Of a stretch of 64,000 nucleotides of DNA, positions 35,778 to 44,335 are shown piece after piece. The notes beneath the pieces were generated by a model, which was not told where the DNA came from, ran no database searches, and saw only the letters and a list, made by a program, of their open reading frames with translations. How positions within the stretch are numbered: the stretch's first letter is position 1; each line of letters starts with the position of its first letter. The position numbers were made by a program, and so were the translations under genes. The stretch is from Brevibacillus formosus (GTDB taxonomy: Bacteria; Bacillota; Bacilli; Brevibacillales; Brevibacillaceae): positions 535,343-599,342 of the forward strand of contig NZ_PXZL01000013.1 in NCBI RefSeq assembly GCF_003013405.1, given 5' to 3'.

Positions 35778-37845
35778 ACCGATCAAAGGCTCCAGCAGTC
35801 GATACATGGCTGGGATCGACGGGCTTCGTGCGCTGGCGGTACTCGCAGTCATTATTTATCACTTGAATTACGACTGGGCACCAGGGGGGTTACTGGGTGT
35901 CGGGATTTTCTTCGTATTATCGGGATATTTGATTACAGACTTATTAATTGCAGAATGGAATCGGAATGGCAGACTCGACATGAAAGACTTTTGGTTGCGC
36001 CGTGCCAGAAGATTGCTCCCAGCGCTTTTCCTCATGCTGTTTGTGGTGATGGCAGGGGTAGCCACCTTTTCGCCAGACCAGTTGAAAACCATCCGCGGAG
36101 ATGTAGGAGCAGCCGTTCTGTACGTAAGTAACTGGTGGCTGGTCTTTCATGATGTATCTTATTTTGAAAAATTCGGACCGCCTTCACCATTAGGTCATCT
36201 GTGGTCATTGGCAGTAGAAGAACAGTTCTATGTCATTTGGCCGCTGGTGCTAGCGCTGGGACTACGCTTCCTGAAACGCAGGGGTCCAATTATGATCATT
36301 ACTCTGGTGCTGGCTGCACTATCCGCCATCTCTATGGCCGTTTTGTATGAGCCAGGTCTTGATCCGAGTCGCGTTTATTACGGAACGGACACACGGGTTT
36401 TCGGGTTATTGATTGGTGCCGCACTCGCCATGATGTGGCCGAGTCGCTTGCTTACGACGAACATTTCGCAAAAAGCGCGAATTACCCTTGATCTAAGCGG
36501 TCTCTTGAGCTTAGGAATTCTTTTGTACAGCATTTGGAAGACGAATCAATATGATGATTATTTGTACGAGGGCGGGCTCGTCCTACTGTCTGTCGTCAGT
36601 GCCGTGTTGGTCGCCGTACTCGCACATCCGGCAAGCAGCTTGGCGAACTGGATGGGCTGCAAGCCATTGCGCTGGATCGGCGTTCGATCTTACGGGATAT
36701 ATTTGTGGCATTACCCTGTTATCGTTTGGACGAATCCGTTTTTAGCGGAAAGAGAGTGGATGGCGGTACCTGGAGCGGTTTTGCAGCTCCTCGCAAGCAT
36801 TTTGCTGGCTTCGCTGTCATTTAAATATCTCGAAGAGCCTATTCGTTACGGCGCATTAGGGAGAATCTGGCATCGTTCCAATAAGGCGGGGCAGAAAACA
36901 AAACGATTAAACCGTGTATTGGCAACTGGTTGCGCGATTGCTCTTTGTGTCACGTATTATGGGATCGCTTCGCTCACGTCAGATGCAACCGCTGGAAATG
37001 TCACGCAGCCAACTCAAACGGTCACGGAGACAAAGGTCCCCGATAAGCCCCATGGTCCTGAGGTGCCAATCGTAGAGAAGAAGCCGGAAACGGTTCAAAA
37101 ACCAGCTACTCCACCGACAAAGCCGAAAAACGAGCAGAAGACAAATAACAACGGACAAAAGCAGAAGCCTGTGGAGAAGCAGAAAGATTCGAATGCTTCC
37201 AAACAGCCTAACCCAAAACAAGAGCCGATAAAAGCAATTGGCTCCGGTAAAGGAATCACTGTGATTGGTGATTCTGTCATGATAGACGTGGCTCCTTACC
37301 TGGAGAAGCTTTTGCCAGGAATCGTCGTGGATGCCAAAATCGGAAGGCAAATGGCGCAAGCTCCTGAGGTGATTGCCCAGCTCAAGGCAAAAGGTCAATT
37401 GGGAAACCGCGTCGTGATTGAATTGGGCTCGAACGGCGCCTTTAGTAAAGGGCAGCTCGACAAGCTGCTGCAATCACTCGATGGCGCAGAGCAAATCATT
37501 CTCGTCAATTCTCGCGTACCTAAACCGTGGGAAAGCGTCGTGAATAAGATGCTGGCGGAAACGGCTGCAGCCCATCCGCATGTCGTTCTTGTGGATTGGT
37601 ATACGGCAAGTGAAGGACAAAGCTCTTACTTTTACAAAGACGGAGTTCACCCGAATAAGGAAGGCTCGCAAAAATACGCGGCACTCGTGGCGAGTGCAAT
37701 CGCGCCGACGGAGCCAGAGAAGAAGCCGGAAGTGAAAGAGGAAGAGAAGGCGAAAGAGAAAGAGTCGGCTGTAGAAGAGGCAGGGCAGATGGAAGGGGCA
37801 CTAGAAGCAACTGAGGAACCCCCTTTAGAAGAAATGGTACAATAA
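35770..37845 (+). CDS. OatA-like membrane O-acyltransferase with SGNH domain
   Basis: Two-domain cell-surface acyltransferase, 691 aa. Residues about 10-400 form an acyltransferase-3 membrane domain with the R-x10-H motif in DGLRALAVLAVIIYH and SLAVEEQFYVIWP. After a Pro/Lys-rich linker (about 415-485), an extracellular SGNH/GDSL domain (about 490-655) carries S502 in GDSVM, the N in ELGSNG, and D624/H627 in DGVHPN. In OatA-type enzymes this pair moves acetyl groups across the membrane onto peptidoglycan or wall polymers, giving lysozyme resistance. The acidic tail (EEEKAKEKE...) is unusual. AGGAGG precedes the ATG. Exact acceptor unknown. Confidence 0.92.
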   Translation: MPEPIKGSSSRYMAGIDGLRALAVLAVIIYHLNYDWAPGGLLGVGIFFVLSGYLITDLLIAEWNRNGRLDMKDFWLRRARRLLPALFLMLFVVMAGVATFSPDQLKTIRGDVGAAVLYVSNWWLVFHDVSYFEKFGPPSPLGHLWSLAVEEQFYVIWPLVLALGLRFLKRRGPIMIITLVLAALSAISMAVLYEPGLDPSRVYYGTDTRVFGLLIGAALAMMWPSRLLTTNISQKARITLDLSGLLSLGILLYSIWKTNQYDDYLYEGGLVLLSVVSAVLVAVLAHPASSLANWMGCKPLRWIGVRSYGIYLWHYPVIVWTNPFLAEREWMAVPGAVLQLLASILLASLSFKYLEEPIRYGALGRIWHRSNKAGQKTKRLNRVLATGCAIALCVTYYGIASLTSDATAGNVTQPTQTVTETKVPDKPHGPEVPIVEKKPETVQKPATPPTKPKNEQKTNNNGQKQKPVEKQKDSNASKQPNPKQEPIKAIGSGKGITVIGDSVMIDVAPYLEKLLPGIVVDAKIGRQMAQAPEVIAQLKAKGQLGNRVVIELGSNGAFSKGQLDKLLQSLDGAEQIILVNSRVPKPWESVVNKMLAETAAAHPHVVLVDWYTASEGQSSYFYKDGVHPNKEGSQKYAALVASAIAPTEPEKKPEVKEEEKAKEKESAVEEAGQMEGALEATEEPPLEEMVQ

Positions 37846-37853
37846 AACACGGG

Positions 37854-37888
37854 AAGACCAGTGAACCAAGTCGTTCGCTGGTCTTTTT
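37854..37888 (+). terminator. Terminator after the acyltransferase
   Basis: Thirteen-bp stem AAGACCAGTGAAC (37854-37866) / GTTCGCTGGTCTT (37873-37885), one G-T pair, followed by TTTTA. Confidence 0.88.
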
Positions 37889-38018
37889 TATGTGACAGTG
37901 CGGACAACCAAACATAATTTCCATCAAACAATAGCAGATCAGCTCATGGACTTTTTTCGCACTCTCCTGTACGATAGCTAACGGAAGAATAATGCATCGG
38001 GTGAAAGAAGGAACAATC

Positions 38019-38906
38019 ATGATTCGGTCGTACTTGCTGTTGCTTTTTTGTGTGACGCTGTGGGGCAGTAATTTTGTGTTCGGAAGCATGCTGGTTAAAG
38101 AGTTTCCTCCGCTGTTTTTGGCAGATGTACGCTTGCTTTTCACATCTATGTTTCTTATCATTTACGCGTGGCTGACCAAAAAATTCGTAAAAATCACAGC
38201 TCGTGAGCTAGGACTTCTTGTATTGCTTGGCTTGATTGGGACGCTTGCGAATCAAACGGCGTATTTCAATGGGCTCTTGACGACAGACGCGACAACGGCA
38301 TCGTTGATTCTTTCCCTGTCACCGATCGTCACCGCAGTGCTTGCCTCCTTGTTTTTGAAGGAGCAGTTTACCTTGCGTATGAAGATCGGATCTGGATTGG
38401 CGCTTATGGGAACATTCTTCGTAGTCGGTGTTGGGGCTGGACTGTCCATTTCCAAGGGAGTCTTACTCATTGTGATTGCCATGGTCACATTCTCGTCCTC
38501 CATGATCATCATTCGCAAACTGACGCAAACGATCCAGCCGTTTATTGCCACCGTGTACTCGACGACGGTTGGCACTTTGTTTTTGACTCCTGCGGCGCTG
38601 TTGACGATCGAGCCCGGGGCGCAGATCAGCCATGAAGTGTGGGCATGGGCGATGCTCATTTTGACAGCAATCCTCATGCAAGGAATATGTGGAATCGTCT
38701 GGAATCAGCAATTAAAAGTGGTAGGGACGGGCAAAGCAGCTATTTTTCTTAACTTGCAGCCCTTTGTAGCGATGCTGGTCGGGTTTTTGCTGCTTGGTTC
38801 ACAGGTGACGTCGATTCAAGTGGGAGGCTCCTTGTTGATCGTCGTGGGTGTGATTGTTGCCAGTGTTCAAAAGAAACAATCTGTTCAGCCATCTAAATCG
38901 GTATAG
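38019..38906 (+). CDS. DMT-superfamily (EamA) transporter
   Basis: 295-residue, ten-helix transporter of the drug/metabolite superfamily; two EamA repeats, the first beginning LLLLFCVTLWGSNFVFGSMLV with the usual WGSNF motif. The loop QTAYFNGLLTTDATTASLILSLSPIVTAVLA and the second-repeat GIVWNQQLKVVGTGKAAIFLNLQPFVAMLV are typical. ATG 38019 with AAGAAGGA ahead is preferred over 37992. Single gene with terminator. Substrate unknown; members export amino acids or metabolites. Confidence 0.87.
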   Translation: MIRSYLLLLFCVTLWGSNFVFGSMLVKEFPPLFLADVRLLFTSMFLIIYAWLTKKFVKITARELGLLVLLGLIGTLANQTAYFNGLLTTDATTASLILSLSPIVTAVLASLFLKEQFTLRMKIGSGLALMGTFFVVGVGAGLSISKGVLLIVIAMVTFSSSMIIIRKLTQTIQPFIATVYSTTVGTLFLTPAALLTIEPGAQISHEVWAWAMLILTAILMQGICGIVWNQQLKVVGTGKAAIFLNLQPFVAMLVGFLLLGSQVTSIQVGGSLLIVVGVIVASVQKKQSVQPSKSV

Positions 38907-38924
38907 GGCTTACTTGCTCATAAG

Positions 38925-38953
38925 AAAAGGACCTGATGGGAAGGTCCTTTTTT
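38925..38953. terminator. Terminator between DMT transporter and convergent GNAT gene
   Basis: AAAGGACCT / AGGTCCTTT with a 7-nt loop and a T run; A-rich on the other side, so usable from both strands. Confidence 0.85.
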
Positions 38954-38977
38954 GCATGGAAGGAAAACGAATGGACG

Positions 38978-39505
38978 CTATACGAATTTGTACATCAGGA
39001 CATCATCTGCGTATTCATTCTCAGCCAGCTTGAATTCTTTCACTTTTCGTCCTTCTTCCACAAATCCAAGGCTTTTGTATAAAGCAATCGCTCTCAGATT
39101 GTTGGAGAACACCCCCAAGCTCACTTTTTCAATGAGCGGATGTTGCTTTGCCCAAGCTAACAACTCCTTCAGTAAAACCTTGCCGCTGCCCTTATTTCTG
39201 TGAGCTTTTTGGATCATCATCGTGATCGAACCTGTATGAGACAAACGTTTGCGAGCCGGAGATACGAACACGACCATGCCAGCCAACTCACCGTTTATTT
39301 CCGCTACGAACATGGTTTCCCTGTCATTGTCGATGATGTTTTGTATCCACTCAAGCTGCTGCTCCATGGTTTTGTTGAACTCTTCGGAAACAGCAATAAA
39401 AAAATCACCCTCACAAACCACATCACGCTGCAAAGATAAAATGGCTGCCGCATCCTCGATACGAACGAAGCGAATGGTCACTTTGTCGTCTGTATGTTTA
39501 GTCAA
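38978..39505 (-). CDS. GNAT-family N-acetyltransferase
   Basis: About 175 residues with the GNAT fold: FVAEINGELAGMVVFVSP (beta 4), the acetyl-CoA site in IQKAHRNKGSGKVLLKELLAWA (a Q/RxxGxG/A variant, KGSGK), and NLRAIALYKSLGFVEEGR near the end. TTG 39505 has GGAAGGGTG ahead. The ATG at 39526 lies before that ribosome site and is a worse choice. Lies 29 nt downstream of the HSL-type hydrolase on the same strand, so may be cotranscribed. Acceptor substrate unknown (small molecule amine or protein N-terminus). Confidence 0.85.
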   Translation of the reverse strand: MTKHTDDKVTIRFVRIEDAAAILSLQRDVVCEGDFFIAVSEEFNKTMEQQLEWIQNIIDNDRETMFVAEINGELAGMVVFVSPARKRLSHTGSITMMIQKAHRNKGSGKVLLKELLAWAKQHPLIEKVSLGVFSNNLRAIALYKSLGFVEEGRKVKEFKLAENEYADDVLMYKFV

Positions 39506-39534
39506 TGATTTCACCCTTCCTACCATGGTAATGC

Positions 39535-40473
39535 CTACACCTTGAAAGCTTTTCGTAATTGCGCCGACATCTCATCCAACGATTCTTGCGCTTGCTTGAC
39601 AGTAGTATGGAATCCAATGAAGGAATGGATCAAGCCTTGTTCATTCCGATAGACGACATCGACACCGCTATCGCGTAGCTTGTCCGCATATGTTTTTCCG
39701 CCATCCCGCAAAGGGTCGTATTCGGCTGTAATCACCATGGCAGGAGGCAGTCCAGTGAGATCGGCTCCGTTGATCGGATCAAGATATGGATTTTGTAGAT
39801 CGGCTGGCGGTAGATAATGAGAGAGGAACCAATTCAATAATTCCACATCCATCAAATAACCACTTGCATTTTCCAGCATGGATGGGTAGGGAGCGGTGTC
39901 CACAATTCCTACGGCTGGATATATTAATAATTGAAATACGATAGGCGGGCCCTGTCGCTCTTTAGCCATGAGACTCACGACGGTGGCAAAATTACCTCCG
40001 GCGCTATCTCCCCCTACCGCTATCCGTGATGGGTCAATGTCAAACTGATCGGCATGGTCCGAAATATATAGGAGAGAATCATAGGCGTCTTCCAATCCAG
40101 CAGGAAAGGGATGTTCAGGAGCGAGCCGATAATCAATAGAAATGACCACACATTTTGCGTTATTTGCGAAGTTGCGACATACCGAGTCTACCGTTTCGAG
40201 ATTGCCGATCACAAATCCGCCTCCATGATAGTACACGAGCGCAGGGAAGGGGGCATGTCCTTCTGGTGTGTATATGCGAATCGGAATGGAACGACCTTCT
40301 AAGAGAAGTGATAGATTCTCGACCTTTTTTACCTGTTCGCGTTCCACGCTTGAATCTCGATTTTGATCAGTCGCCATTCGCATAATCTGTGGGGTCAATT
40401 GGTTAAAATCAACATCATGACGTGAGCGGTTGAAGACGTCTAAAATTTGTTGAATCTGTGGATGAACGGGCAT
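39535..40473 (-). CDS. HSL-family alpha/beta hydrolase (carboxylesterase)
   Basis: Cytoplasmic esterase/lipase of the hormone-sensitive lipase type, 312 aa. The oxyanion-hole motif HGGG is at 83-86, the nucleophile S157 in GGDSAGG, D253 in EYDPLRD and H283 in GLIHSF complete the triad. AAAAAGGAGG precedes the ATG. Probably transcribed with the GNAT gene downstream and perhaps with the regulator upstream (gap 76 nt). Acts on short-chain esters; natural substrate unknown. Confidence 0.92.
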   Translation of the reverse strand: MPVHPQIQQILDVFNRSRHDVDFNQLTPQIMRMATDQNRDSSVEREQVKKVENLSLLLEGRSIPIRIYTPEGHAPFPALVYYHGGGFVIGNLETVDSVCRNFANNAKCVVISIDYRLAPEHPFPAGLEDAYDSLLYISDHADQFDIDPSRIAVGGDSAGGNFATVVSLMAKERQGPPIVFQLLIYPAVGIVDTAPYPSMLENASGYLMDVELLNWFLSHYLPPADLQNPYLDPINGADLTGLPPAMVITAEYDPLRDGGKTYADKLRDSGVDVVYRNEQGLIHSFIGFHTTVKQAQESLDEMSAQLRKAFKV

Positions 40474-40549
40474 ATGACAACCTCCTTTTTGATCATTGGA
40501 TATTATATAGTCTATGTGCTCGGCTTACGCCTTTCTCATGGAGAAGCAT

Positions 40550-41860
40550 TTACGTGGTTTGTGGGGAGGGGAGTATACGATAAATTTTCCGTGGGCGCCC
40601 CCGGTTCGTTGGCGTCTCTTCCCCAATGAGCTCGATAATGTTGTGCTCTGCCAAGTCACTTAAGATTCTACGCGCATTGCGAGGGGTCATACCCATCCAT
40701 TCCGCGATCATCGAAGCGCTGATATATTTTTGCCCCAGCGCTTTTTGGACAGAGAGGATTTTGTTAAACGTCGTAATGCTGACACCAGCTTTTTTCAGAT
40801 TTTCGCTGATTTCTTTGTCCTGTGTCCAATATTCGTAGCTGATGCTGTTCGGCTGACGCAGCGGTCCTTCAATCGAACCGTCATGGTCAACGAGGATCAC
40901 GGCATCCCTATGGTTTTTGGCGTGACCGAGAGCGAGCTGTGCATTGCGCTCAGCAGACAATGCTGTGACACCAAAGCCGATTCCCATATTCGCATGCGAA
41001 TGGGTGAGCAGCTTGATTTTTTCCAAAAGGATCGTAGGGTGAAAATCTGGATTGTCTTCATACGAACCGCGGGTGGAAAAAATAATGAACTTAGAATTGC
41101 CGACCGCGACGAAGCTACCGGAAATCGACTCTGTGTAATCGAGGACGAGCTCTTGCAGCTTCAAGTCGAGGCGGCGCAGCTCGTACGCGTTTGCAGGTTC
41201 ATTTACGAGCTTTTCCATGTCGGATACCTCAATCAATTGAACAGCAATTTGGGATCGCTTGAAGTGGAGCGTTTCACCCTCTTGCAGAATTTGCTTGAAA
41301 ATCTCGCGAAATATGAAGCGCGTAAAGCCCATTCGGTATACTCTGATTCCCAGTCGTTTTAATTCTTCTGTGACGAAAAGCGTTCCCGTGACACAAGCGT
41401 CTACCTTGCCTTCCTGGATAAGGCGGGTATGATAAGCTACCAATTCAGATCTCTTTCTGAATTCTTTGTACGGCTTTAGGTATGGATTCTCACAGTGCAG
41501 GCCCAATTCCTCTAAAGTCTCACGAAAATGCGCTTCCGAAACGGTATCAAAGCTCACGCGATCCAAAGACAAGCCATCGCGGTATACCAATTCCAGCAAT
41601 ACTTTTGTCAGGACACTTGAATTGACTTGCGGATAAAAGGCTTTTTTCTTGCCAATATGCGCTTTTGCCATCGAGTAGGGGGCGACTCCAGAGAAGAACC
41701 AGATGTCTGTTTCCATATCATTTTCGGCTACATAGGCAGGTACTTGTTCCACTCCTTGATAAATAAAGGAGGTGAGCAGGATGTGATCGGAAAACTCTCG
41801 TCCTACAGCTACCATTGCATCTACTGAATCTTTTGGACCGACTATGCCAACTTTTATCAT
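40550..41860 (-). CDS. Putative transcriptional regulator: sensor-like N-domain, GGDEF/GCH-III-like middle, winged helix
   Basis: 436-residue protein. The first 200 residues look like a Rossmann-type sensor module (KVGIVGPKDSVDAMV..., later VTGTLFVTEELKRLGIRVYRMGF), reminiscent of PrpR-N domains. The middle (about 235-345) has MGIGFGVTALSAERNAQLALGHAK, like GTP cyclohydrolase III or degenerate GGDEF domains. The C-terminus is a winged helix (AEWMGMTPRNARRILSDLAEHNIIELIG) ending in a basic RGRPRKIYRI. ATG 41860 has TTGGAGG 8 nt ahead; TTG 41875 lies before it. It diverges from the importer at 42427, so it probably controls it. Family assignment of the first two parts is tentative. Confidence 0.7.
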   Translation of the reverse strand: MIKVGIVGPKDSVDAMVAVGREFSDHILLTSFIYQGVEQVPAYVAENDMETDIWFFSGVAPYSMAKAHIGKKKAFYPQVNSSVLTKVLLELVYRDGLSLDRVSFDTVSEAHFRETLEELGLHCENPYLKPYKEFRKRSELVAYHTRLIQEGKVDACVTGTLFVTEELKRLGIRVYRMGFTRFIFREIFKQILQEGETLHFKRSQIAVQLIEVSDMEKLVNEPANAYELRRLDLKLQELVLDYTESISGSFVAVGNSKFIIFSTRGSYEDNPDFHPTILLEKIKLLTHSHANMGIGFGVTALSAERNAQLALGHAKNHRDAVILVDHDGSIEGPLRQPNSISYEYWTQDKEISENLKKAGVSITTFNKILSVQKALGQKYISASMIAEWMGMTPRNARRILSDLAEHNIIELIGEETPTNRGRPRKIYRILPSPQTT

Positions 41861-42019
41861 CAAAATGTCCTCCAAAAAAGTTAACTACGGGATAAACAAT
41901 ACGTCAGGAAGGAAATCCATCCTTTTTTCGGCATTCTAGTATGCCAGTCTTTCTTATATAGATAGAATATAACCCATCGAATGGGCATGCGAGCTGTAGC
42001 AACCGCGAGGCTTTAAATA

Positions 42020-42049
42020 GGGATGTTTTAGGGAAAATTTCCGTATTAA
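42020..42049. repeat. Direct repeat copy A, candidate operator
   Basis: Contains ATGTTTTAGG then AATTTCCGT and TTAA; the same order recurs at 42156-42184 with 2-3 nt indels. It lies between the divergent regulator and importer genes, upstream of the importer promoter. Confidence 0.5.
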
Positions 42050-42117
42050 TTATTTTATATTTGACAACTTTCAGCAAATTCCTTTATGAATCGATGTAAA
42101 AAATAAAAAAATCAGAA

Positions 42118-42146
42118 TTGACATTAAATAATCACGGCACTATATT
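42118..42146 (+). promoter_or_regulatory. Sigma-A promoter of the second peptide importer
   Basis: Perfect TTGACA (42118-42123), a 17-bp spacer and TATATT (42141-42146). A second TTGACA at 42061 is followed at 17 bp only by TTATGA. The transcript would start near 42153 and carry a leader of about 270 nt. Confidence 0.75.
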
Positions 42147-42155
42147 GTTGAATTA

Positions 42156-42184
42156 AGGAATGTTTTAGGTCAATTTCCGTTAAA
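42156..42184. repeat. Direct repeat copy B, candidate operator at the transcription start
   Basis: ATGTTTTAGG, then AATTTCCGT and TTAA, matching copy A at 42020-42049. It begins about where the promoter at 42118-42146 would start transcription, so a protein bound here could block it. Confidence 0.5.
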
Positions 42185-42191
42185 GAGGTTG

Positions 42192-42355
42192 TTCAAAAAG
42201 TTGTCTTTTGATCACGAAGTAGTCAAGAAAGCGAATTCGACATCGAATATGGCGTTCACCTCTGAAGTCCGGTGCTCATGTAGATGGCCTACACTGTGCT
42301 CCTCCTTCGTTCGGTTCTCGCCATCCTCTCGGTGCTGAAAAGTCAACTTTTTGAA
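42192..42355. mobile_element. MITE-like element with 18-bp terminal inverted repeats
   Basis: TTCAAAAAGTTGTCTTTT (42192-42209) and AAAAGTCAACTTTTTGAA (42338-42355) are inverted repeats matching at 17 of 18 positions, enclosing about 128 nt without a reading frame. The inside is GC-richer than the flanks and has a small hairpin TGTAG/CTACA. No direct target duplication is obvious. It interrupts the leader between promoter and first importer gene. It may be a non-autonomous transposable element or a structured intergenic repeat; transcribed, it would fold into a long hairpin. Confidence 0.6.
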
Positions 42356-42426
42356 TTATGAACAAAAGGAGGGTGCGTTTAATTTTCTTAATCTTTTTGC
42401 AAGTCTGGACTAGGGGGCTCGAATAG

Positions 42427-43359
42427 ATGTCGCGTTATTTACTTAAAAGAATTCTGATGATGGTACTCACCTTGTGGATTATTGTAACGTTGACTTTTAG
42501 CCTTATGCATATGATCCCTGGTGATCCATTCGCGTCGGAATCAGATCAATTGCCCGAGCAAATATTGCTCAATCTGCGTGCCAAGTACAATTTGGATGAA
42601 CCGCTGCCGATGCAGTATTTGCTTTATCTAAAAAGTTTGGTCATGCTCGATTTAGGACCTTCTATTAAGTCGGAGACACGCGGTGTCAATGATATGATCA
42701 AAGATGGCTTCGGTTCATCTGCACTGATCGGTTTGCAGGCGATAGCGGTTGCCCTTTTTTTCGGACTTTTATTCGGAACAATTGCGGCATTAAACCGAAA
42801 TACCTGGATTGATTATGCGGCAATGGTTTTAGCAGTATTAGGGATTGCTGTACCCAGCTTTATCATGGCGCCATTGCTTATTAATTACTTGGCAATCAAA
42901 TGGCCGTTGTTCCCAGTAGCAACGCTTACCAGCTGGAAACACTCGGTTCTGCCTTCACTCGCACTTGCTTTTGGACCGTTAGCGATCATTACACGCTATA
43001 TGCGGACGAGCATGATCGACGTAATGAATCAGAATTACATACGGACCGCTGAGGCAAAAGGAATTCCGACTTTTCTGATAGTGGTCAAACATGGCATCCG
43101 CAACGCGATTTTGCCGATTGTCACGTTTATGGGACCGCTTATCGCGGGGTTGTTAACTGGAACGTTCGTCGTCGAAAAGATTTTTGCGGTACCTGGGATT
43201 GGCAAGTACTTCGTCGATGGCATTTTCAATCGAGATTATCCCGTTATTCTAGGAACCACAGTATTCTACAGTGCCATCCTGGTGCTCATTATCTTCTTGA
43301 TTGATTTGGCCTATATGTTCATCGATCCACGAATCAAATTATCGAGCAGGGGGAGGTAG
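42427..43359 (+). CDS. Peptide importer permease, DppB type (second importer)
   Basis: 310-residue membrane subunit: N-terminal RYLLKRILMMVLTLWIIVTLTFSLMHMIPGDPF, the EAA-type loop (AEAKGIPTFLIVVKHGIRNAILP) and C-terminal MFIDPRIK as in DppB/OppB. First gene of the five-gene importer B-C-D-F-A. The ATG at 42427 has a poor ribosome site (GGGGGCTCGAATAG ahead). The next gene follows after 3 nt. Confidence 0.94.
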   Translation: MSRYLLKRILMMVLTLWIIVTLTFSLMHMIPGDPFASESDQLPEQILLNLRAKYNLDEPLPMQYLLYLKSLVMLDLGPSIKSETRGVNDMIKDGFGSSALIGLQAIAVALFFGLLFGTIAALNRNTWIDYAAMVLAVLGIAVPSFIMAPLLINYLAIKWPLFPVATLTSWKHSVLPSLALAFGPLAIITRYMRTSMIDVMNQNYIRTAEAKGIPTFLIVVKHGIRNAILPIVTFMGPLIAGLLTGTFVVEKIFAVPGIGKYFVDGIFNRDYPVILGTTVFYSAILVLIIFLIDLAYMFIDPRIKLSSRGR

Positions 43360-43362
43360 CCA

Positions 43363-44307
43363 ATGGCGGTAGATCAATCAGTAAATGAGTTGTTTCGACC
43401 TAAAGCTCAAAAAGCAGATGGACAGATCGCCCAGATGCGACCGAGCCTTACTCATTTTCAACAAGTAACGAGAAAGCTCGTCAGAAACAAGCTGGCCATG
43501 GTGGGTTTGACTCTGATTGTTTTATTGATTGCCATGGCGATCATAGGACCACATCTCGTTTCGTACAGCTATTCCGATCAGAGTCTCTTGAATGCGAATC
43601 AGGAAATTTCGAGCGAGCATTGGTTCGGAACAGATGAGCTGGGTCGCGACATGTTTTCACGGACTTGGTACGGAGCGCAGATTTCACTCATTATCGGAAT
43701 ATCGGCAGCGTTAATTGACTTGATCATCGGAGTGACCGTCGGCGGTATTGCCGGTTACATGGCAGGTCGAGGCAAAAAGGGTGACCGAATCGATACTATT
43801 ATCATGCGATTGATCGAGGTCTTGTACGGACTGCCATACCTGCTCGTGGTGATCATGCTGATGGTTGTCATGGAGCCTGGAATTGTTACCATCATCATCG
43901 CGTTGTCCGCAACCGGTTGGGTAGGGATGGCTCGTCTCGTTCGAGGACAAATCCTGCAATTGAAAAACCAGGAGTTCATCATGGCTGCCCAAGTGCTGGG
44001 TGCCAAATTCCCTCGCATTCTGTTACGCCACCTGATTCCGAATACGATCGGAGTCATCATCGTGAACTTGACGTTTACCATTCCGTCAGCGATATTTGCA
44101 GAATCTTTCCTCAGTTTTTTGGGCTTGGGTGTGCAAGCGCCAATCGCTAGCTGGGGCACGATGACAAACGATGCACTCGGCGTTATTTTGACAGGGGATT
44201 GGTGGAGACTTTTCTTCCCGGCCCTGATGATTTCTTTGACGATGTTTGCTTTCAACGTTTTTGGTGATGGCTTGCAGGACGCATTGGACCCAAGAATTCG
44301 CGAGTAA
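43363..44307 (+). CDS. Peptide importer permease, DppC type (second importer)
   Basis: 314 residues with a long soluble N-terminus, then FGTDELGRDMFSRTWYGAQISLIIG, the DppC/OppC hallmark, EAA loop AAQVLGAKFPRILLRHLIPN and closing GDGLQDALDPRIRE. GGGGAGG precedes ATG 43363. Pairs with the preceding permease to form the membrane channel. Confidence 0.94.
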   Translation: MAVDQSVNELFRPKAQKADGQIAQMRPSLTHFQQVTRKLVRNKLAMVGLTLIVLLIAMAIIGPHLVSYSYSDQSLLNANQEISSEHWFGTDELGRDMFSRTWYGAQISLIIGISAALIDLIIGVTVGGIAGYMAGRGKKGDRIDTIIMRLIEVLYGLPYLLVVIMLMVVMEPGIVTIIIALSATGWVGMARLVRGQILQLKNQEFIMAAQVLGAKFPRILLRHLIPNTIGVIIVNLTFTIPSAIFAESFLSFLGLGVQAPIASWGTMTNDALGVILTGDWWRLFFPALMISLTMFAFNVFGDGLQDALDPRIRE

Positions 44308-44335
44308 CCACGCCACGAAGATAGGAGGATCAGAC

